From positions 2,728,001-2,792,000 of the forward strand of contig NZ_JACCBN010000001.1 of NCBI RefSeq assembly GCF_013409505.1: a stretch of 64,000 bases of DNA. Reading direction: 5' to 3'. The DNA is from Actinomycetospora corticicola (GTDB taxonomy: Bacteria; Actinomycetota; Actinomycetes; Mycobacteriales; Pseudonocardiaceae). The number at the start of each line of letters is the position of its first letter. Positions within the stretch are counted from its first letter, which is position 1. The notes under the pieces are model-generated. The model was not told where the DNA came from, searched no databases, and saw only the letters and a list, made by a program, of their open reading frames with translations. This document shows, one piece after another, positions 25,292-33,972 of this stretch. The translations under genes and the position numbers were made by a program.

Positions 25292-26611
25292 TCAGAGGCC
25301 GGACACGACCGACTTCGCCGCGCTCCTGGCCTCCTTCGCCGCCGACTTCGCCGCGCTCTTGGCCTCCTTGGCGGCCGACTTCGCCGCGCTCTTGGCCTCC
25401 TTGGCCGCCGACTTCGCCTCGCTCTTGGCTTCCTTGGCGGCCGACCTCGCCTCGGCCTTGGCCTCCTTGGCCGCCGACTTCGCCTCGGCCTTGGCCTCCT
25501 TGGCGGCCGACTTCGCCTCGGCCTTGGCCTCCTTGGCCGCCGACTTCGCCGCCGAGGAGGACGAGGACGACGAGGACGACGTGGAGGTCGAGCCCGAGTC
25601 CTGGCTCAGGACCGGGAGGTTGGCGTCCACCAGACTGCCGGTGCTCCCGCTGCCCGAGTCCTGGCTCAGGACGGGGGCGTTTGCGCTCACGAGGCTCTCG
25701 CCGGTGCCACTCGTCCCGGAGTCCTGGCTGAGCACCGGGACGTTGGCGTCGAGCACGCTCGCGGTCCCGCCGGTGCTGCCCGAGTCCTGGCTGCCCACCG
25801 GGATGTTCGCGTTGATCAGGCTGCCGAGCCCGGAGGTGCCGGACCCCTGGCTGAGCACCGGGATGTTGGCGTTGATCAGGCTGCCGAGGTCGGTGCCCGA
25901 GCCCTGGCTCAGGATCGGGAGGTTCAGGTTCAGCAGCGAGCCGAGGTCCAGGCCGCCCAGGCCGGTATCGGTCCCGGTGCCCGTCCCCGTCCCCGTGCCG
26001 GTGCCGGTGCCGGTGCCGGTGCCTCCCGTGCCCGGGAAACCGCCCGGACCGAAGGGGAAGTCCGGACCGAAGGGGAAGTCGGGACCAAAGGGCGACCCGT
26101 CCGGCCCGAACGGGAAGTCGGTCCCGAAGGCGTCGACCAGAGACCCGTTGTAGGCCTCGGCCTGGGCCCTTGCCTGGTCGATGGCGTCCTGCACCGCCGC
26201 GGCGAAGTCGGCCGGCGAGAGCCCCGTGGAGGGGATCGTGACCGTCCCCGGCAGGGTCCCGCCGGTCGTGGTGCCCGTGCCGGTGGTGGTGCCGGTCGTC
26301 GTGCCCGTGGTGGTGCCGTTCGTGGTCGTCGTGGTCGTGTCGTTGACCGTCGTCGTGTTGCCGTTGACGATGGTGCCCCCGAGCAGGGCGACGTTGTTCC
26401 CGCTGGCCACGACGTTGCCATTGCCGATGTCGCTGATGTTGGTGGCGGTGATCCTGGTGTTCCCGCCGGTGACGTCCCCGAGGCCGGAGCCCGTGGTCGT
26501 GTTCGTGGCCGTGATGGTGTTGACCGAATCGGCCGCCGCAACCCCCGCGGTGGTCCCGAGTCCGGTGACGACGATCGCGGCCGCTGCGGCGGCCCGACGT
26601 GCGGCATTCAT
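25292..26611 (-). CDS. Secreted repeat protein with basic Lys-Ala tail
   Basis: 439 residues. Order of regions: signal peptide (MNAARRAAAAAAIVVTGLGT, cleavage near V-A-A-A-D); an Asn/Thr/Gly-rich domain (residues ~30-90: SDIGNGNVVASGNNVALLGG, TIVNGNTTTVND); a Thr-rich linker; a helix LSPADFAAAVQDAIDQARAQ; F-P-F-G-P repeats; a Gly-Thr run; seven copies of a ~17-residue unit with core N-x-P-V-L-S-Q-D-S-G; a Ser run; and about 85 residues of SAAKEAKAEAK repeats, strongly positive. The ATG at 26611 has AGGAG upstream. It is the paralogue of the gene at 26935-28425, whose tail is acidic instead. No homologous enzyme domain is recognised. The tail recalls the Lys-rich end of mycobacterial HBHA, which binds polyanions (analogy only). 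Confidence 0.85.
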   Translation of the reverse strand: MNAARRAAAAAAIVVTGLGTTAGVAAADSVNTITATNTTTGSGLGDVTGGNTRITATNISDIGNGNVVASGNNVALLGGTIVNGNTTTVNDTTTTTTNGTTTGTTTGTTTGTGTTTGGTLPGTVTIPSTGLSPADFAAAVQDAIDQARAQAEAYNGSLVDAFGTDFPFGPDGSPFGPDFPFGPDFPFGPGGFPGTGGTGTGTGTGTGTGTGTGTDTGLGGLDLGSLLNLNLPILSQGSGTDLGSLINANIPVLSQGSGTSGLGSLINANIPVGSQDSGSTGGTASVLDANVPVLSQDSGTSGTGESLVSANAPVLSQDSGSGSTGSLVDANLPVLSQDSGSTSTSSSSSSSSSAAKSAAKEAKAEAKSAAKEAKAEAKSAAKEAKAEARSAAKEAKSEAKSAAKEAKSAAKSAAKEAKSAAKSAAKEARSAAKSVVSGL

Positions 26612-26639
26612 GGATCGACTCCTAGATCGCAGGCTTTTG

Positions 26640-26677
26640 GCGACTCCCCGCAGTCGCTTGATGACACAGAGCTAATC
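26640..26677 (-). promoter_or_regulatory. Conserved upstream element, copy 1
   Basis: On the minus strand it reads GATTAGCTCTGTGTCA, then a hairpin GCGACT-GCGGGG-AGTCGC. The same block occurs at 28455-28492 before the paralogue, with two or three changes. The AT-rich TTAGCT may be part of a -10 box and the hairpin part of the 5' leader (inference). Confidence 0.6.
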
Positions 26678-26863
26678 GCCCGTTCGGCCCAGCCCGCGAC
26701 CGGAGAGCCGCGAGGTCACCCCGTTCGTGTGAGCACTCCACCGGCGAGTCCGTCCGGCAATCGTGTGAGATCACGACAGTGCGTCGACCGCGTCTCCGTG
26801 TCATCGCGCCGTCTTTGCCCGGTTGGGGTCACCCCGTCCCCATCGACGTTCCGCCCCGTCACG

Positions 26864-26912
26864 CACGAGGGCCCCGCCTCGCACCTCTCGGGTGCGGGGC
26901 GGGGCCCTCGTG
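26864..26912 (-). terminator. 22-bp hairpin after the acidic-tailed secreted protein
   Basis: CACGAGGGCCCCGCCTCGCA... pairs with the complementary arm ending at 26912, with one wobble and a short TCTC loop, 22 bases after the stop at 26935. Confidence 0.8.
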
Positions 26913-26934
26913 TGGTCGTGCTCGGAACGCAGGG

Positions 26935-28425
26935 TCAGAGGAGATCCGACGCGCTGTCGACGACGTCGGAGACCGTGTCGCCGGCGTCGCTGTCGCCCGA
27001 GTCGCTGTCGCTCGAACCGCTGTCGCTCGAGTCGCCGTCGCCCGAGTCGCTCAGGACCGGGATGTCGACGTCGGCGACGTCGTTGTCCGAGCTGCTCTCA
27101 TCCGACGAGTCGGAGTCGCTCAGCACCGGGACGTCGACGTCGGCGACGTCGTTGTCCGAGCTGCTCTCATCCGACGAGTCGGAGTCGCTCAGCACCGGGA
27201 CGTCGACGTCGGCGACGTCGTTGTCCGAGCTGCTCTCGTCCGACGAGTCGGAGTCGCTCAGCACCGGGACGTCGGCGTCGATCAGGTCGTCGTCGGACCC
27301 GGTCCCGCCGTCGGAGTCGCCACCGATGGGCAGGTCGGCGTCGATCAGGTCGTCGTCGGACGCGGAGCCGCCGTCGGTGTCTCCACCGATCGGGAGGTCG
27401 ACGTCCACTCCGTCGTCGTCGGAGCCGGCGCCACCGTCGGCGTCCCCACCGATCGGGAGGTCGACGTCCACCCCGTCGTCGTCGGAGCCGGCTCCACCGT
27501 CACCGGGACCGTCACCGAGCGGGTCCCCGAGGTCGATGCCGCCGTCGTCACCGGAGCCCGGCAGGTCGCCGGGGAGACCCGGCAGCCCGCCGTCGTCGGT
27601 GCCACCGTCGTCGGTGCCGCCGTCGTCGGTGCCACCACCGGTACCGGGCAGGCCTCCGTCGTCGCCACCGGTGCCGGTGCCCGGCAGGCCCGGGAACCCG
27701 CCCGGACCGAACGGGAAGTCCTCGCCGAAGGGCGAACCGCCCGGTCCGAACGGGAAGTCCTCGCCGAAGGGCGATCCACCCGGCCCGAACGGGAAGTCGT
27801 CCCCGAACAGGTCACCGAGGTCGGGGGCCGTCGGGGTCGTGCCGCCGCCCGGCGTCGGACCGCCGCTGCCCGGCAGGTCGGGCAGGTCGGGCAGGTCGGG
27901 CGTGCCCGGAAGGGTCGGGAAGGTCGGGAACGTGCCGACCCCGCCGCCCGCGTAGAAGTCACGGAGCGCCTCGGCGTAGACGCGGGCCGCATCGGCCTGC
28001 GCCTGGGCCTGGGCCCGGGCCTGGTCGATGGCCTCCTGCACCGAGGCGGCGAAGTCGGCCGGCGAGAGCCCGCCGGACGGGATCGTCACGACGCCGAGGG
28101 CGTCGGCGGCGACCGTCGGGGTGGCCGTCCCGGTGGTGGTGGTCGTGGTGCTCGTGTCGTTGACCGTGGTGGTGTTCCCGTTCACGATCGTCCCGCCCAG
28201 GGCGACGTTGTTCCCGGAGAGGATCCGGTTCCCGTTGCCGATGTTGCTGGTGTTGCGGGCCGTGATGGTGATGTCTCCGCCGGTGGTGTCCCCCAGACCG
28301 TTACCGACGGTGGTGTTGGTCGCCGAGATGCGGTTCTGCGCATCGGCGGAGGCGAGTCCGGTCGTCGTACCCAGACCCGTGACGACGATCGCGGCGGCAG
28401 CGACTGCGCGGCGTGCGGCGTTCAA
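26935..28425 (-). CDS. Secreted repeat protein with acidic Asp-Ser tail
   Basis: 496 residues. The N-terminal half parallels the protein at 25292-26611: signal peptide (L-N-A-A-R-R-A-V-A-A-A-A-I-V-V-T-G-L-G-T, cleavage near L-A-S-A-D), the Asn/Thr/Gly domain (TSNIGNGNRILSGNNVALGG), a Thr run, LSPADFAASVQEAIDQARAQ, a Gly/Pro/Leu linker with DFPFGPGGSPFGE repeats. The rest is acidic: S-D-D-D-G-V-D-V-D-L-P-I-G-G-D repeats, then three 23-residue units with core PVLSDSDSSDESSSDNDV, then an S/D-rich end. The start is a TTG at 28425: AAGGAG stands nine bases upstream, and TTG-AAC-GCC-GCA aligns codon by codon with ATG-AAT-GCC-GCA of the paralogue. Longer ATG starts upstream would cross the conserved promoter element. 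Function unknown; the tail could bind calcium or a basic partner. Confidence 0.83.
   Translation of the reverse strand: MNAARRAVAAAAIVVTGLGTTTGLASADAQNRISATNTTVGNGLGDTTGGDITITARNTSNIGNGNRILSGNNVALGGTIVNGNTTTVNDTSTTTTTTGTATPTVAADALGVVTIPSGGLSPADFAASVQEAIDQARAQAQAQADAARVYAEALRDFYAGGGVGTFPTFPTLPGTPDLPDLPDLPGSGGPTPGGGTTPTAPDLGDLFGDDFPFGPGGSPFGEDFPFGPGGSPFGEDFPFGPGGFPGLPGTGTGGDDGGLPGTGGGTDDGGTDDGGTDDGGLPGLPGDLPGSGDDGGIDLGDPLGDGPGDGGAGSDDDGVDVDLPIGGDADGGAGSDDDGVDVDLPIGGDTDGGSASDDDLIDADLPIGGDSDGGTGSDDDLIDADVPVLSDSDSSDESSSDNDVADVDVPVLSDSDSSDESSSDNDVADVDVPVLSDSDSSDESSSDNDVADVDIPVLSDSGDGDSSDSGSSDSDSGDSDAGDTVSDVVDSASDLL
27050..27256 (-). repeat. Three tandem 69-base coding repeats
   Basis: Units 27050-27118, 27119-27187 and 27188-27256 are nearly identical (first unit differs at a few bases) and encode 23-residue acidic repeats in the secreted protein. 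A partial fourth unit starts at 27257. Copy number could change by slippage or recombination. Confidence 0.85.
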
Positions 28426-28454
28426 TGGATTCGGCTCCTTGGATCGCTGGCGTT

Positions 28455-28492
28455 GCGACTCCCCGCAGTCGCTTCGTGACACAGAGCTAATC
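28455..28492 (-). promoter_or_regulatory. Conserved upstream element, copy 2
   Basis: Same layout as 26640-26677: GATTAGCTCTGTGTCA followed by GCGACT-GCGGGG-AGTCGC on the minus strand, then about 22 bases to the AAGGAG of the TTG start. The spacing to the start codon is similar in both copies (about 29 bases), which supports joint regulation of the paralogues. Confidence 0.6.
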
Positions 28493-28651
28493 CCCGAACG
28501 GCCTAACGGCGCACCCGGCGCGAATCGGTAGGAACCGAGTGGGTGACGCAAACGGGCGAAACCGCGTACAACAAACGAGTGACGTCACAGGTCGACAACG
28601 ATCGGACAGCGACGAAATCGCGGTCGAGAACGCCCGAACCGGTCGAGAAGG

Positions 28652-29917
28652 TCAGAACCGGGTGCCGTTCCACGCCACCGAGGGCGCCGCGAGCATCCGG
28701 GCCAGGCGCGCCGCCGCGCCCGCCGAGCGTTCCTCGAGCCGGTTCGCCCGGACGAGGACCCGCGGGTCCACCCCACCGAGCACGACCGACCCGAGCGTCG
28801 GGGCCGGCATCCGGACATCGGGCTCCCCGGCGTCGGTCGTGACGGCGGGGGCGAGCCGGTCGTGCGTGTCGAGCCGCCAGCGTCCCCGGGCGTGGCCGAG
28901 CGGGTCGGTGACCTCGAGCACGAGGGCGTCCTCGGTCGGGTAGCGGCGGGCGCCGAGGAGGGCGGGTACGTCGAGGACCCGCAGCCACAGCATCGGGCGG
29001 CTCTCCCCGAGCACCACCGCCCGCGGGTCGGTGAACAGCCACGGCAGCGGTTCGTCGACCGATGCGTCGGACCAGGTCACCGTGCCGATGAGGTCCTGCG
29101 AGCACAGGTGGCGCCAGAGCTCGGTGTAGGCGGTCGGGGTGAGGGCCTGGAGGTCCACCACACCGAGCGTCCCCGCGCCGGAGGCGTACCAGCTCTCCTC
29201 GACCCGGAGGACGACGTAGCCACCCGGTCGGCCGTCGTCGTCGCGCCAGACGACGACCTGGCGGAGCCGGTCGGGCTCCAGGCCGTTCCACGGTCCCGCA
29301 CCCACCAGCAGTTGGTCCCACTGCGACGCCAGCCGCTCCAGCGCACCCGGATGGCGACGCCGGGCGCGGTCGTGGAGCGGGCGGGTGAGGGCGAGCGCGG
29401 CGTCCGGCCGGTCGACGACCTCGAGGGTGCCGCGCGGCCCGGCGTCCCGGAAGCGGGCCCGGGCGGTGTCGACGGTGAGCCGACGGGAGTGGGTCGCGAG
29501 CCCGAACCCCCACCGCTCGTAGAGCGCACCCTGGGTGGAGGTGAGCACGGCGGCCGCGGCGCCGGCGCGCGCGGCGGCGCCGAGGTCCTCGCTGAGCAGG
29601 CGGTCGGTCAGACCCCGGCGGCGATGGGTGGACCGCACGCCGATGCCGGTGATCGCGTCGGCGGGCACGTCGCCGCCGGGCACCGTGAGACGGGCGTCCC
29701 AGGAGCGCAGGGTGGCGACCGGGGTCGGGTCGGGGTCGGCGTACGCGCCCCGGAGCCGGTTGCCCTCGAAGGCGACGCCGATCCGGGCGAGCAGCTCGGC
29801 GTCCAGGCGCGGCCCGAGGAACGCGGCCAGCTGGGCGCGCGTCCACGCCACGGTGCCCGCGTCCGAGGAACCCTCGACGACCCGGGGCGAGAACGTCCGC
29901 ACCGCCGGCGTCACCAC
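28652..29917 (-). CDS. Eis-like GNAT N-acetyltransferase
   Basis: 421 residues in the three-part Eis layout: an N-terminal GNAT domain (ITGIGVRSTHRRRGLTDRLL with the acetyl-CoA loop R-R-R-G-L at residues ~100-110, then L-Y-E-R-W-G-F-G), a central GNAT-like domain, and an SCP2-like C-terminal domain ending W-N-G-T-R-F with the terminal carboxylate typical of the family. Eis proteins form hexamers and acetylate amines, including aminoglycosides; the substrate here is unknown. The GTG at 29917 (or the next GTG at 29914) lies ten bases or less after the rlmN stop, with GGGGGA upstream. Probably co-transcribed with rlmN. Confidence 0.9.
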   Translation of the reverse strand: MVTPAVRTFSPRVVEGSSDAGTVAWTRAQLAAFLGPRLDAELLARIGVAFEGNRLRGAYADPDPTPVATLRSWDARLTVPGGDVPADAITGIGVRSTHRRRGLTDRLLSEDLGAAARAGAAAAVLTSTQGALYERWGFGLATHSRRLTVDTARARFRDAGPRGTLEVVDRPDAALALTRPLHDRARRRHPGALERLASQWDQLLVGAGPWNGLEPDRLRQVVVWRDDDGRPGGYVVLRVEESWYASGAGTLGVVDLQALTPTAYTELWRHLCSQDLIGTVTWSDASVDEPLPWLFTDPRAVVLGESRPMLWLRVLDVPALLGARRYPTEDALVLEVTDPLGHARGRWRLDTHDRLAPAVTTDAGEPDVRMPAPTLGSVVLGGVDPRVLVRANRLEERSAGAAARLARMLAAPSVAWNGTRF

Positions 29918-29924
29918 CGGGTGA

Positions 29925-31055
29925 TCATCCCCCGGTGGCGGCCAGCTGCCCGCACGCCGCGGCAATCTCGCGTCCCCGCGTGTCGCGCACGGTGCACGCG
30001 ACGCCGCCGTTGCGCACCCGCCGCACGAACTCCGCCTGGACCGGCGCGGGGCTCGCGTCCCACTTCGAGCCCGGCGTCGGGTTGAGCGGGATGAGGTTCA
30101 CGTGCACGAGGCGGCCGAGGTGCTGCGAGGCGAGCTTGGCGAGCAGCTCGGCCCGCCACGGCTGGTCGTTGACGTCCCGGATCAGGGCGTACTCGATCGA
30201 CACGCGCCGCCCGGTGACGTCGGCGTAGTGCCGCGCCGCCTCGAAGACCTCGCGCACCGGCCAGCGGGTGTTGACCGGCACCAGGGTGTCGCGCAGCTCG
30301 TCGTCGGGAGTGTGCAGGCTGACCGCCAGGGTGACCTGCAGGCCCTCGTCGGCGAGCCGGTGGATCGCGGGGACGAGCCCGACGGAGGAGACCGTCACCG
30401 AGCGCTGGCTGATCCCGAGCCCCGCGGGCGGGGCGTCGCAGATGCGGTGCACGGCGTCGACGACGCGGCGGTAGTTCGCGAGCGGCTCCCCCATGCCCAT
30501 GAACACGACGTTCGAGAGCCGGGCCGGGACGCCGTCGCCGAGCGCGCCGTCGCGTGCCGCCGCGGCCGCCGACCGGACCTGCTCGACGATCTCGGCCGTC
30601 GACATGTTCCGCTGCAGCCCGCCCTGGCCGGTCGCGCAGAACGGGCACGCCATCCCGCAGCCGGCCTGGCTGGAGATGCACACCGTGGCCCGGTCCTGGT
30701 AGCCCATGAGCACGCTCTCCACGAGCGCGCCGTCGGCGGCCCGCCAGAGCGTCTTGCGCGTCGCCCCGCCGTCGCACTCCACCACCGAGGCCGGCTCGAA
30801 GAGGTGCGGGAAGAGCTGCGCGGACTTCTCCCGGTCCGCGGCGGAGAGGTCGGTCATCGACGCCGGGTCGGCCTCCAGGCGCGCGAAGTACTGCCGCGCG
30901 ATCTGGTCGGCGCGGAAGCCCGGCAGGCCCAGCTCGGTGACCGCGGCCTTGCGGTCGTCCGGCGCGAGGTCGGCGAAGTGCCGCGGCGGGCGCGTGCGCC
31001 GCGTCCCGGTGCCCGTCAGCGACAGGACGGGGAGCTCCCGCTCGGTCCCGGTCAT
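29925..31055 (-). CDS. rlmN: 23S rRNA (adenine2503-C2)-methyltransferase RlmN
   Basis: 376 residues, radical SAM. The cluster motif C-x3-C-x2-C is in [18 protein letters not shown] near residue 125; [11 protein letters not shown] and [10 protein letters not shown] follow, and the second methyl-carrying Cys is in [13 protein letters not shown] near the C-terminus. It methylates A2503 of 23S rRNA and A37 of some tRNAs. The ATG at 31055 overlaps the stop of the upstream membrane protein as ATGA. Length and motifs are normal. Confidence 0.96.
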   Translation of the reverse strand: MTGTERELPVLSLTGTGTRRTRPPRHFADLAPDDRKAAVTELGLPGFRADQIARQYFARLEADPASMTDLSAADREKSAQLFPHLFEPASVVECDGGATRKTLWRAADGALVESVLMGYQDRATVCISSQAGCGMACPFCATGQGGLQRNMSTAEIVEQVRSAAAAARDGALGDGVPARLSNVVFMGMGEPLANYRRVVDAVHRICDAPPAGLGISQRSVTVSSVGLVPAIHRLADEGLQVTLAVSLHTPDDELRDTLVPVNTRWPVREVFEAARHYADVTGRRVSIEYALIRDVNDQPWRAELLAKLASQHLGRLVHVNLIPLNPTPGSKWDASPAPVQAEFVRRVRNGGVACTVRDTRGREIAAACGQLAATGG

Positions 31056-31753
31056 CGGACCCGGTCCCGCAGGGCCTCGAGCAGCCCGATCCGGTCGGCG
31101 GCCGAGACGAGGACGAGGATCCCGCACAGCAGGCCGAGCAGGCCCTGCGAGACGAAGCCCGACGCCTCCTGCGTGCTGATGATCGCCGCCAGCACCCCGA
31201 GCGCGGCCAGGACGATGCCCAGCCACTGCGTCGGGCGCTGCCCGGTCGAGCGGGCGAGCGCCAGGAACGCGCCGCCGGTGATCACCGCGGCGATCCCGGG
31301 CGCGGCCTCGGACCAGGAGATGAGCCCGAGCAGCACCGACACCACCACGATCGCCCCGACGGCGATGCCGCCGAACCGCAGCAGGTCGGCCGAGCGCGCG
31401 CCGTCGAACGGGTTCGAACCGCGGCGCCGGTTCTCGACGAGGATCACCACGACCCCCGCGATCCCGACGGCGAGCAGCAGCGTGCCCGCGCCGTCGGCGC
31501 CCAGCCCGAGCGTCCCCACCGTCAGCCAGGCCACGCCGACCAGGCACTCCACGAGCACCGGGTCGAGCCGCACCGACCGACCGCCCGGTGCCCGTCCACC
31601 CGAGGGCGGACGGCCGCGCGAGGAACCCGGCGGCGGGCCGGACGACCCGGGGGGCGGACCGGCGGGGCCAGGACGGCCGGGCGCGGGGAAGCCGCCACCG
31701 CGGTACGGGTCACCGGGTCGCTGGCCGGGATGGGGGTACGACACGCCCTCCAC
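31052..31753 (-). CDS. Hypothetical multi-pass membrane protein with Pro/Gly-rich N-terminus
   Basis: 233 residues. The first ~60 residues are Pro/Gly/Arg-rich and probably disordered ([17 protein letters not shown]). About six hydrophobic helices follow ([56 protein letters not shown] and others). There is no catalytic motif. It overlaps rlmN by four bases, so the two are translationally coupled. Genes like this between cdsA and rlmN are common in actinobacteria; the function is not known to me. Start at 31753 (ATG) or 31744 (GTG). Confidence 0.75.
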   Translation of the reverse strand: MEGVSYPHPGQRPGDPYRGGGFPAPGRPGPAGPPPGSSGPPPGSSRGRPPSGGRAPGGRSVRLDPVLVECLVGVAWLTVGTLGLGADGAGTLLLAVGIAGVVVILVENRRRGSNPFDGARSADLLRFGGIAVGAIVVVSVLLGLISWSEAAPGIAAVITGGAFLALARSTGQRPTQWLGIVLAALGVLAAIISTQEASGFVSQGLLGLLCGILVLVSAADRIGLLEALRDRVR

Positions 31754-31795
31754 GGTAGCCGCGTCCGGTGTGTCGACGGCGTGGTGGGCCGGTGG

Positions 31796-32506
31796 TCACG
31801 GCGGCAGCAGTCCGGTCGGTCGCCGGCGGACGTGGATCCGGTAGGCCACCGGGAGCGCGAGACCCGTGGTGCCGTTCACGGCCCGGTCCGCGACGGCCGG
31901 TGTGAACTCGATCCGCAGCACCGCAGCCATCGTCGCGCGGTCGGAGAACCGCCACAGGGTGTCGACCCGCCGGGTCGAGAATCCCTGCGCGGTGAAGAAA
32001 CCGGCGGCCGACCGGGGGTCGTAGCCGGGGGCCGAGGCCCGCATCCAGGCGCCGTAGGAGTGCCGGGTCGCGTCCAGGTCGACGATCACGAGGGCGCCGC
32101 CGGGCCGGAGCACCCGGTCGGCCTCGACGAGCCCGGGCTCGCAGCCGTGCCCGAAGAAGTAGGCGGTCCGGGCGTGGACCACGTCGACCGACGCGTCGGG
32201 GATGGGGAGGGAGGCCGCGCTCCCGCCGACGACCGAGACCGAGGGCAGGTCCGCACAGCGCGCCCGCGCCCGTGCGACGAGCGGCGGGTGGGGTTCGACG
32301 CCGATGACCGACCGGGCCGTCGTCGCGAACCGCGGCAGGTGGAAGCCGTCGCCGCACCCGACGTCGAGAACGTCGCCGGAGAGGTCGACGCTCTCCGCGA
32401 GCGCCTCCCACAGCGCCCCCGTCGCGTCCTGCGCGGCGTTCTCGGCCTCGTACACCTCGGGCCAGCGCCAGATGTTGGGGCTCTCGGCGACGCCGGGGAA
32501 GGTCAT
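31796..32506 (-). CDS. Class I SAM-dependent methyltransferase
   Basis: 236 residues. Motif I is DVLDVGCGDGFHLPRFA near residue 45; motif II/III are seen in G-V-E-P-H-P-P and VDVVHARTAYFFG, and RPGGALVIVDLD near 140 is motif VI. This is the methyltransf_11/25 type acting on a small molecule or lipid; the substrate is unknown. The ATG at 32506 overlaps the cdsA stop by one base (TGATG), so it is coupled to cdsA. A long alternative frame upstream is a shadow inside cdsA. Confidence 0.87.
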   Translation of the reverse strand: MTFPGVAESPNIWRWPEVYEAENAAQDATGALWEALAESVDLSGDVLDVGCGDGFHLPRFATTARSVIGVEPHPPLVARARARCADLPSVSVVGGSAASLPIPDASVDVVHARTAYFFGHGCEPGLVEADRVLRPGGALVIVDLDATRHSYGAWMRASAPGYDPRSAAGFFTAQGFSTRRVDTLWRFSDRATMAAVLRIEFTPAVADRAVNGTTGLALPVAYRIHVRRRPTGLLPP

Positions 32507-33375
32507 CAGGTGGCGTAGGGCAGGAGCACGAACAGCAGCAGCCAGGCCACCGGCGCCGAGGTCACCAACGAGTCGAGGCGCTCCATGAGGCCACCGTGCC
32601 CGGGGATCGTCTGGCCCATGTCCTTGATGCCGAGGTCGCGCTTGACCAGCGACTCCACCAGGTCGCCGATCACGGCGGCGACCACCAGCACGGGACCCAG
32701 GACGAGGCCGTACCACCAGGGGGCGTCGAGCAGGAGCGCCACGCACAGCGAGGCGCCGGTGGCGCCGAGGACCATCGAGCCCGCGAGCCCCTCCCAGGAC
32801 TTCTTCGGGCTGACCTTCGGCGCCATCGGGTGCCTGCCGAACAGCACGCCGGCCGCGTAGCCGCCGGTGTCCGAGCAGACGACGATGATGAGGAAGGTGA
32901 GCACCCGGGCGGTGCCGTCGCTGGGCACCACGAGCATGGCGCCGAAGGCCATGCCCATCGGGATCCAGACGAGCACCAGCATCGAGGCGCCGACGTCGCG
33001 GACGAAGCCGGCGGCGCCGAGCCGCATCCGCCAGATGAAGCAGCCGAGGACGGTCACCACGAGGGCCCCGAGGATGCCCTCGGACCCGAACGGCCAGGAC
33101 AGCCAGATCATCGCCTGACCGCCGAGGAGCACCGGCACGCGGGAGAGCCGGATGCCCGCGGCACGGTTCAGCGCCCCGAAGACCTCCCAGATCCCGATCG
33201 CCGCACAGACCGCGACGATGATGATCCAGGTCTGCCGGACGGTGAGCAGCGAGAGCAGGATGACCGCGCCCATGGCGAGGCCGACCCCGATCGCCAGCGG
33301 CAGGTTCCGGCCCGCGCGGGAGGACGAACCACCCGGGCCGGCGCTGTTGGCCGGGACCGCCACGTCCTCCGCCAC
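32506..33375 (-). CDS. cdsA: Phosphatidate cytidylyltransferase (CDP-diglyceride synthase)
   Basis: 289 residues, about eight membrane helices. It makes CDP-diacylglycerol, the precursor of phospholipids such as phosphatidylinositol. The family signature is at the C-terminus: VIGDLVESLVKRDLGIKDMG followed by PGHGGLMERLDSL. The usual D in M-D-R-L-D is E here (MERLDS), a conservative change worth noting. The N-terminal 22 residues are polar. It follows frr after 27 bases in the normal pyrH-frr-cdsA order. Confidence 0.95.
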   Translation of the reverse strand: MAEDVAVPANSAGPGGSSSRAGRNLPLAIGVGLAMGAVILLSLLTVRQTWIIIVAVCAAIGIWEVFGALNRAAGIRLSRVPVLLGGQAMIWLSWPFGSEGILGALVVTVLGCFIWRMRLGAAGFVRDVGASMLVLVWIPMGMAFGAMLVVPSDGTARVLTFLIIVVCSDTGGYAAGVLFGRHPMAPKVSPKKSWEGLAGSMVLGATGASLCVALLLDAPWWYGLVLGPVLVVAAVIGDLVESLVKRDLGIKDMGQTIPGHGGLMERLDSLVTSAPVAWLLLFVLLPYAT

Positions 33376-33402
33376 GGCTCGTGTCCTCCTCGTCCGCGCC
33401 GC

Positions 33403-33960
33403 TCAGACCTCGAGCAGTTCGGCTTCCTTGGCCTTGACCATGTCCTCGATCTTGGTGATGTAGGTCGCGGTCACGCTCTCGAGCTCCTTCTCGGCCCGGG
33501 CGACCTCGTCCTCACCGGCCTCGCCGTCCTTGACGATGCGCTGCAGCTCGGTCATCGCGGTGCGACGCACGCTGCGGATCGACACGCGGGCGTCCTCGCC
33601 CTTGCCCCGGGCGACCTTGACCATCTCGCGGCGACGCTCCTCGGAGAGCTCCGGGAAGATGACGCGGATGATGAGGCCGTCGTTCGACGGGTTCACGCCG
33701 AGGTCGGAGTCGCGGATCGCGCGCTCCATCACGCCCAGGGAGCTCTGGTCGTACGGCTTGATGACCGCCATCCGCGCCTCGGGCACGCTCACCGAGGCGA
33801 GCTGGGGCAGCGGGGTGTAGGAGCCGTAGTACTCGACCTGGATGCGGTTGAACATCGCCGGGCTGGCCCGCCCGGTGCGCACGCCCTGCAGGTCGGCGCG
33901 CGCGGCGTCGACCGACTTCTCCATCTTCTCCTCGGCGTCGAGGAGGGTCTCGTCGATCAT
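33403..33960 (-). CDS. frr: Ribosome recycling factor
   Basis: 185 residues, normal length. With EF-G it splits the post-termination ribosome. Diagnostic stretches: [54 protein letters not shown] and [20 protein letters not shown], then RRTAMTEL. The ATG at 33960 gives [17 protein letters not shown]. Twelve bases separate it from pyrH. Confidence 0.97.
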   Translation of the reverse strand: MIDETLLDAEEKMEKSVDAARADLQGVRTGRASPAMFNRIQVEYYGSYTPLPQLASVSVPEARMAVIKPYDQSSLGVMERAIRDSDLGVNPSNDGLIIRVIFPELSEERRREMVKVARGKGEDARVSIRSVRRTAMTELQRIVKDGEAGEDEVARAEKELESVTATYITKIEDMVKAKEAELLEV

Positions 33961-33972
33961 CTCGGGCTCCTC

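Larger units (their letters stand above)
26612..26934. other. 323-base gap between the two paralogues
   Basis: Holds the conserved upstream element of the basic-tailed protein (26640-26677) and the terminator of the acidic-tailed protein (26864-26912). No gene seen. Confidence 0.7.

Noticed and set aside
27050-27256. Tandem repeat array as a CRISPR
   Set aside because: Units are contiguous 69-base coding repeats without unique spacers.
22612-27955. Very long plus-strand open frames (over 1000 codons) across the flavoprotein and the secreted protein genes
   Set aside because: They run antisense to genes with signal peptides and clear starts; their repeats are only the mirror of the Lys-Ala and Asp-Ser coding repeats.
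28579-28588. 10-base palindrome GTGACGTCAC upstream of the acidic-tailed secreted protein
   Set aside because: Symmetric, but a single short site is expected by chance in a 64-kb GC-rich window and it is not repeated before the paralogue.
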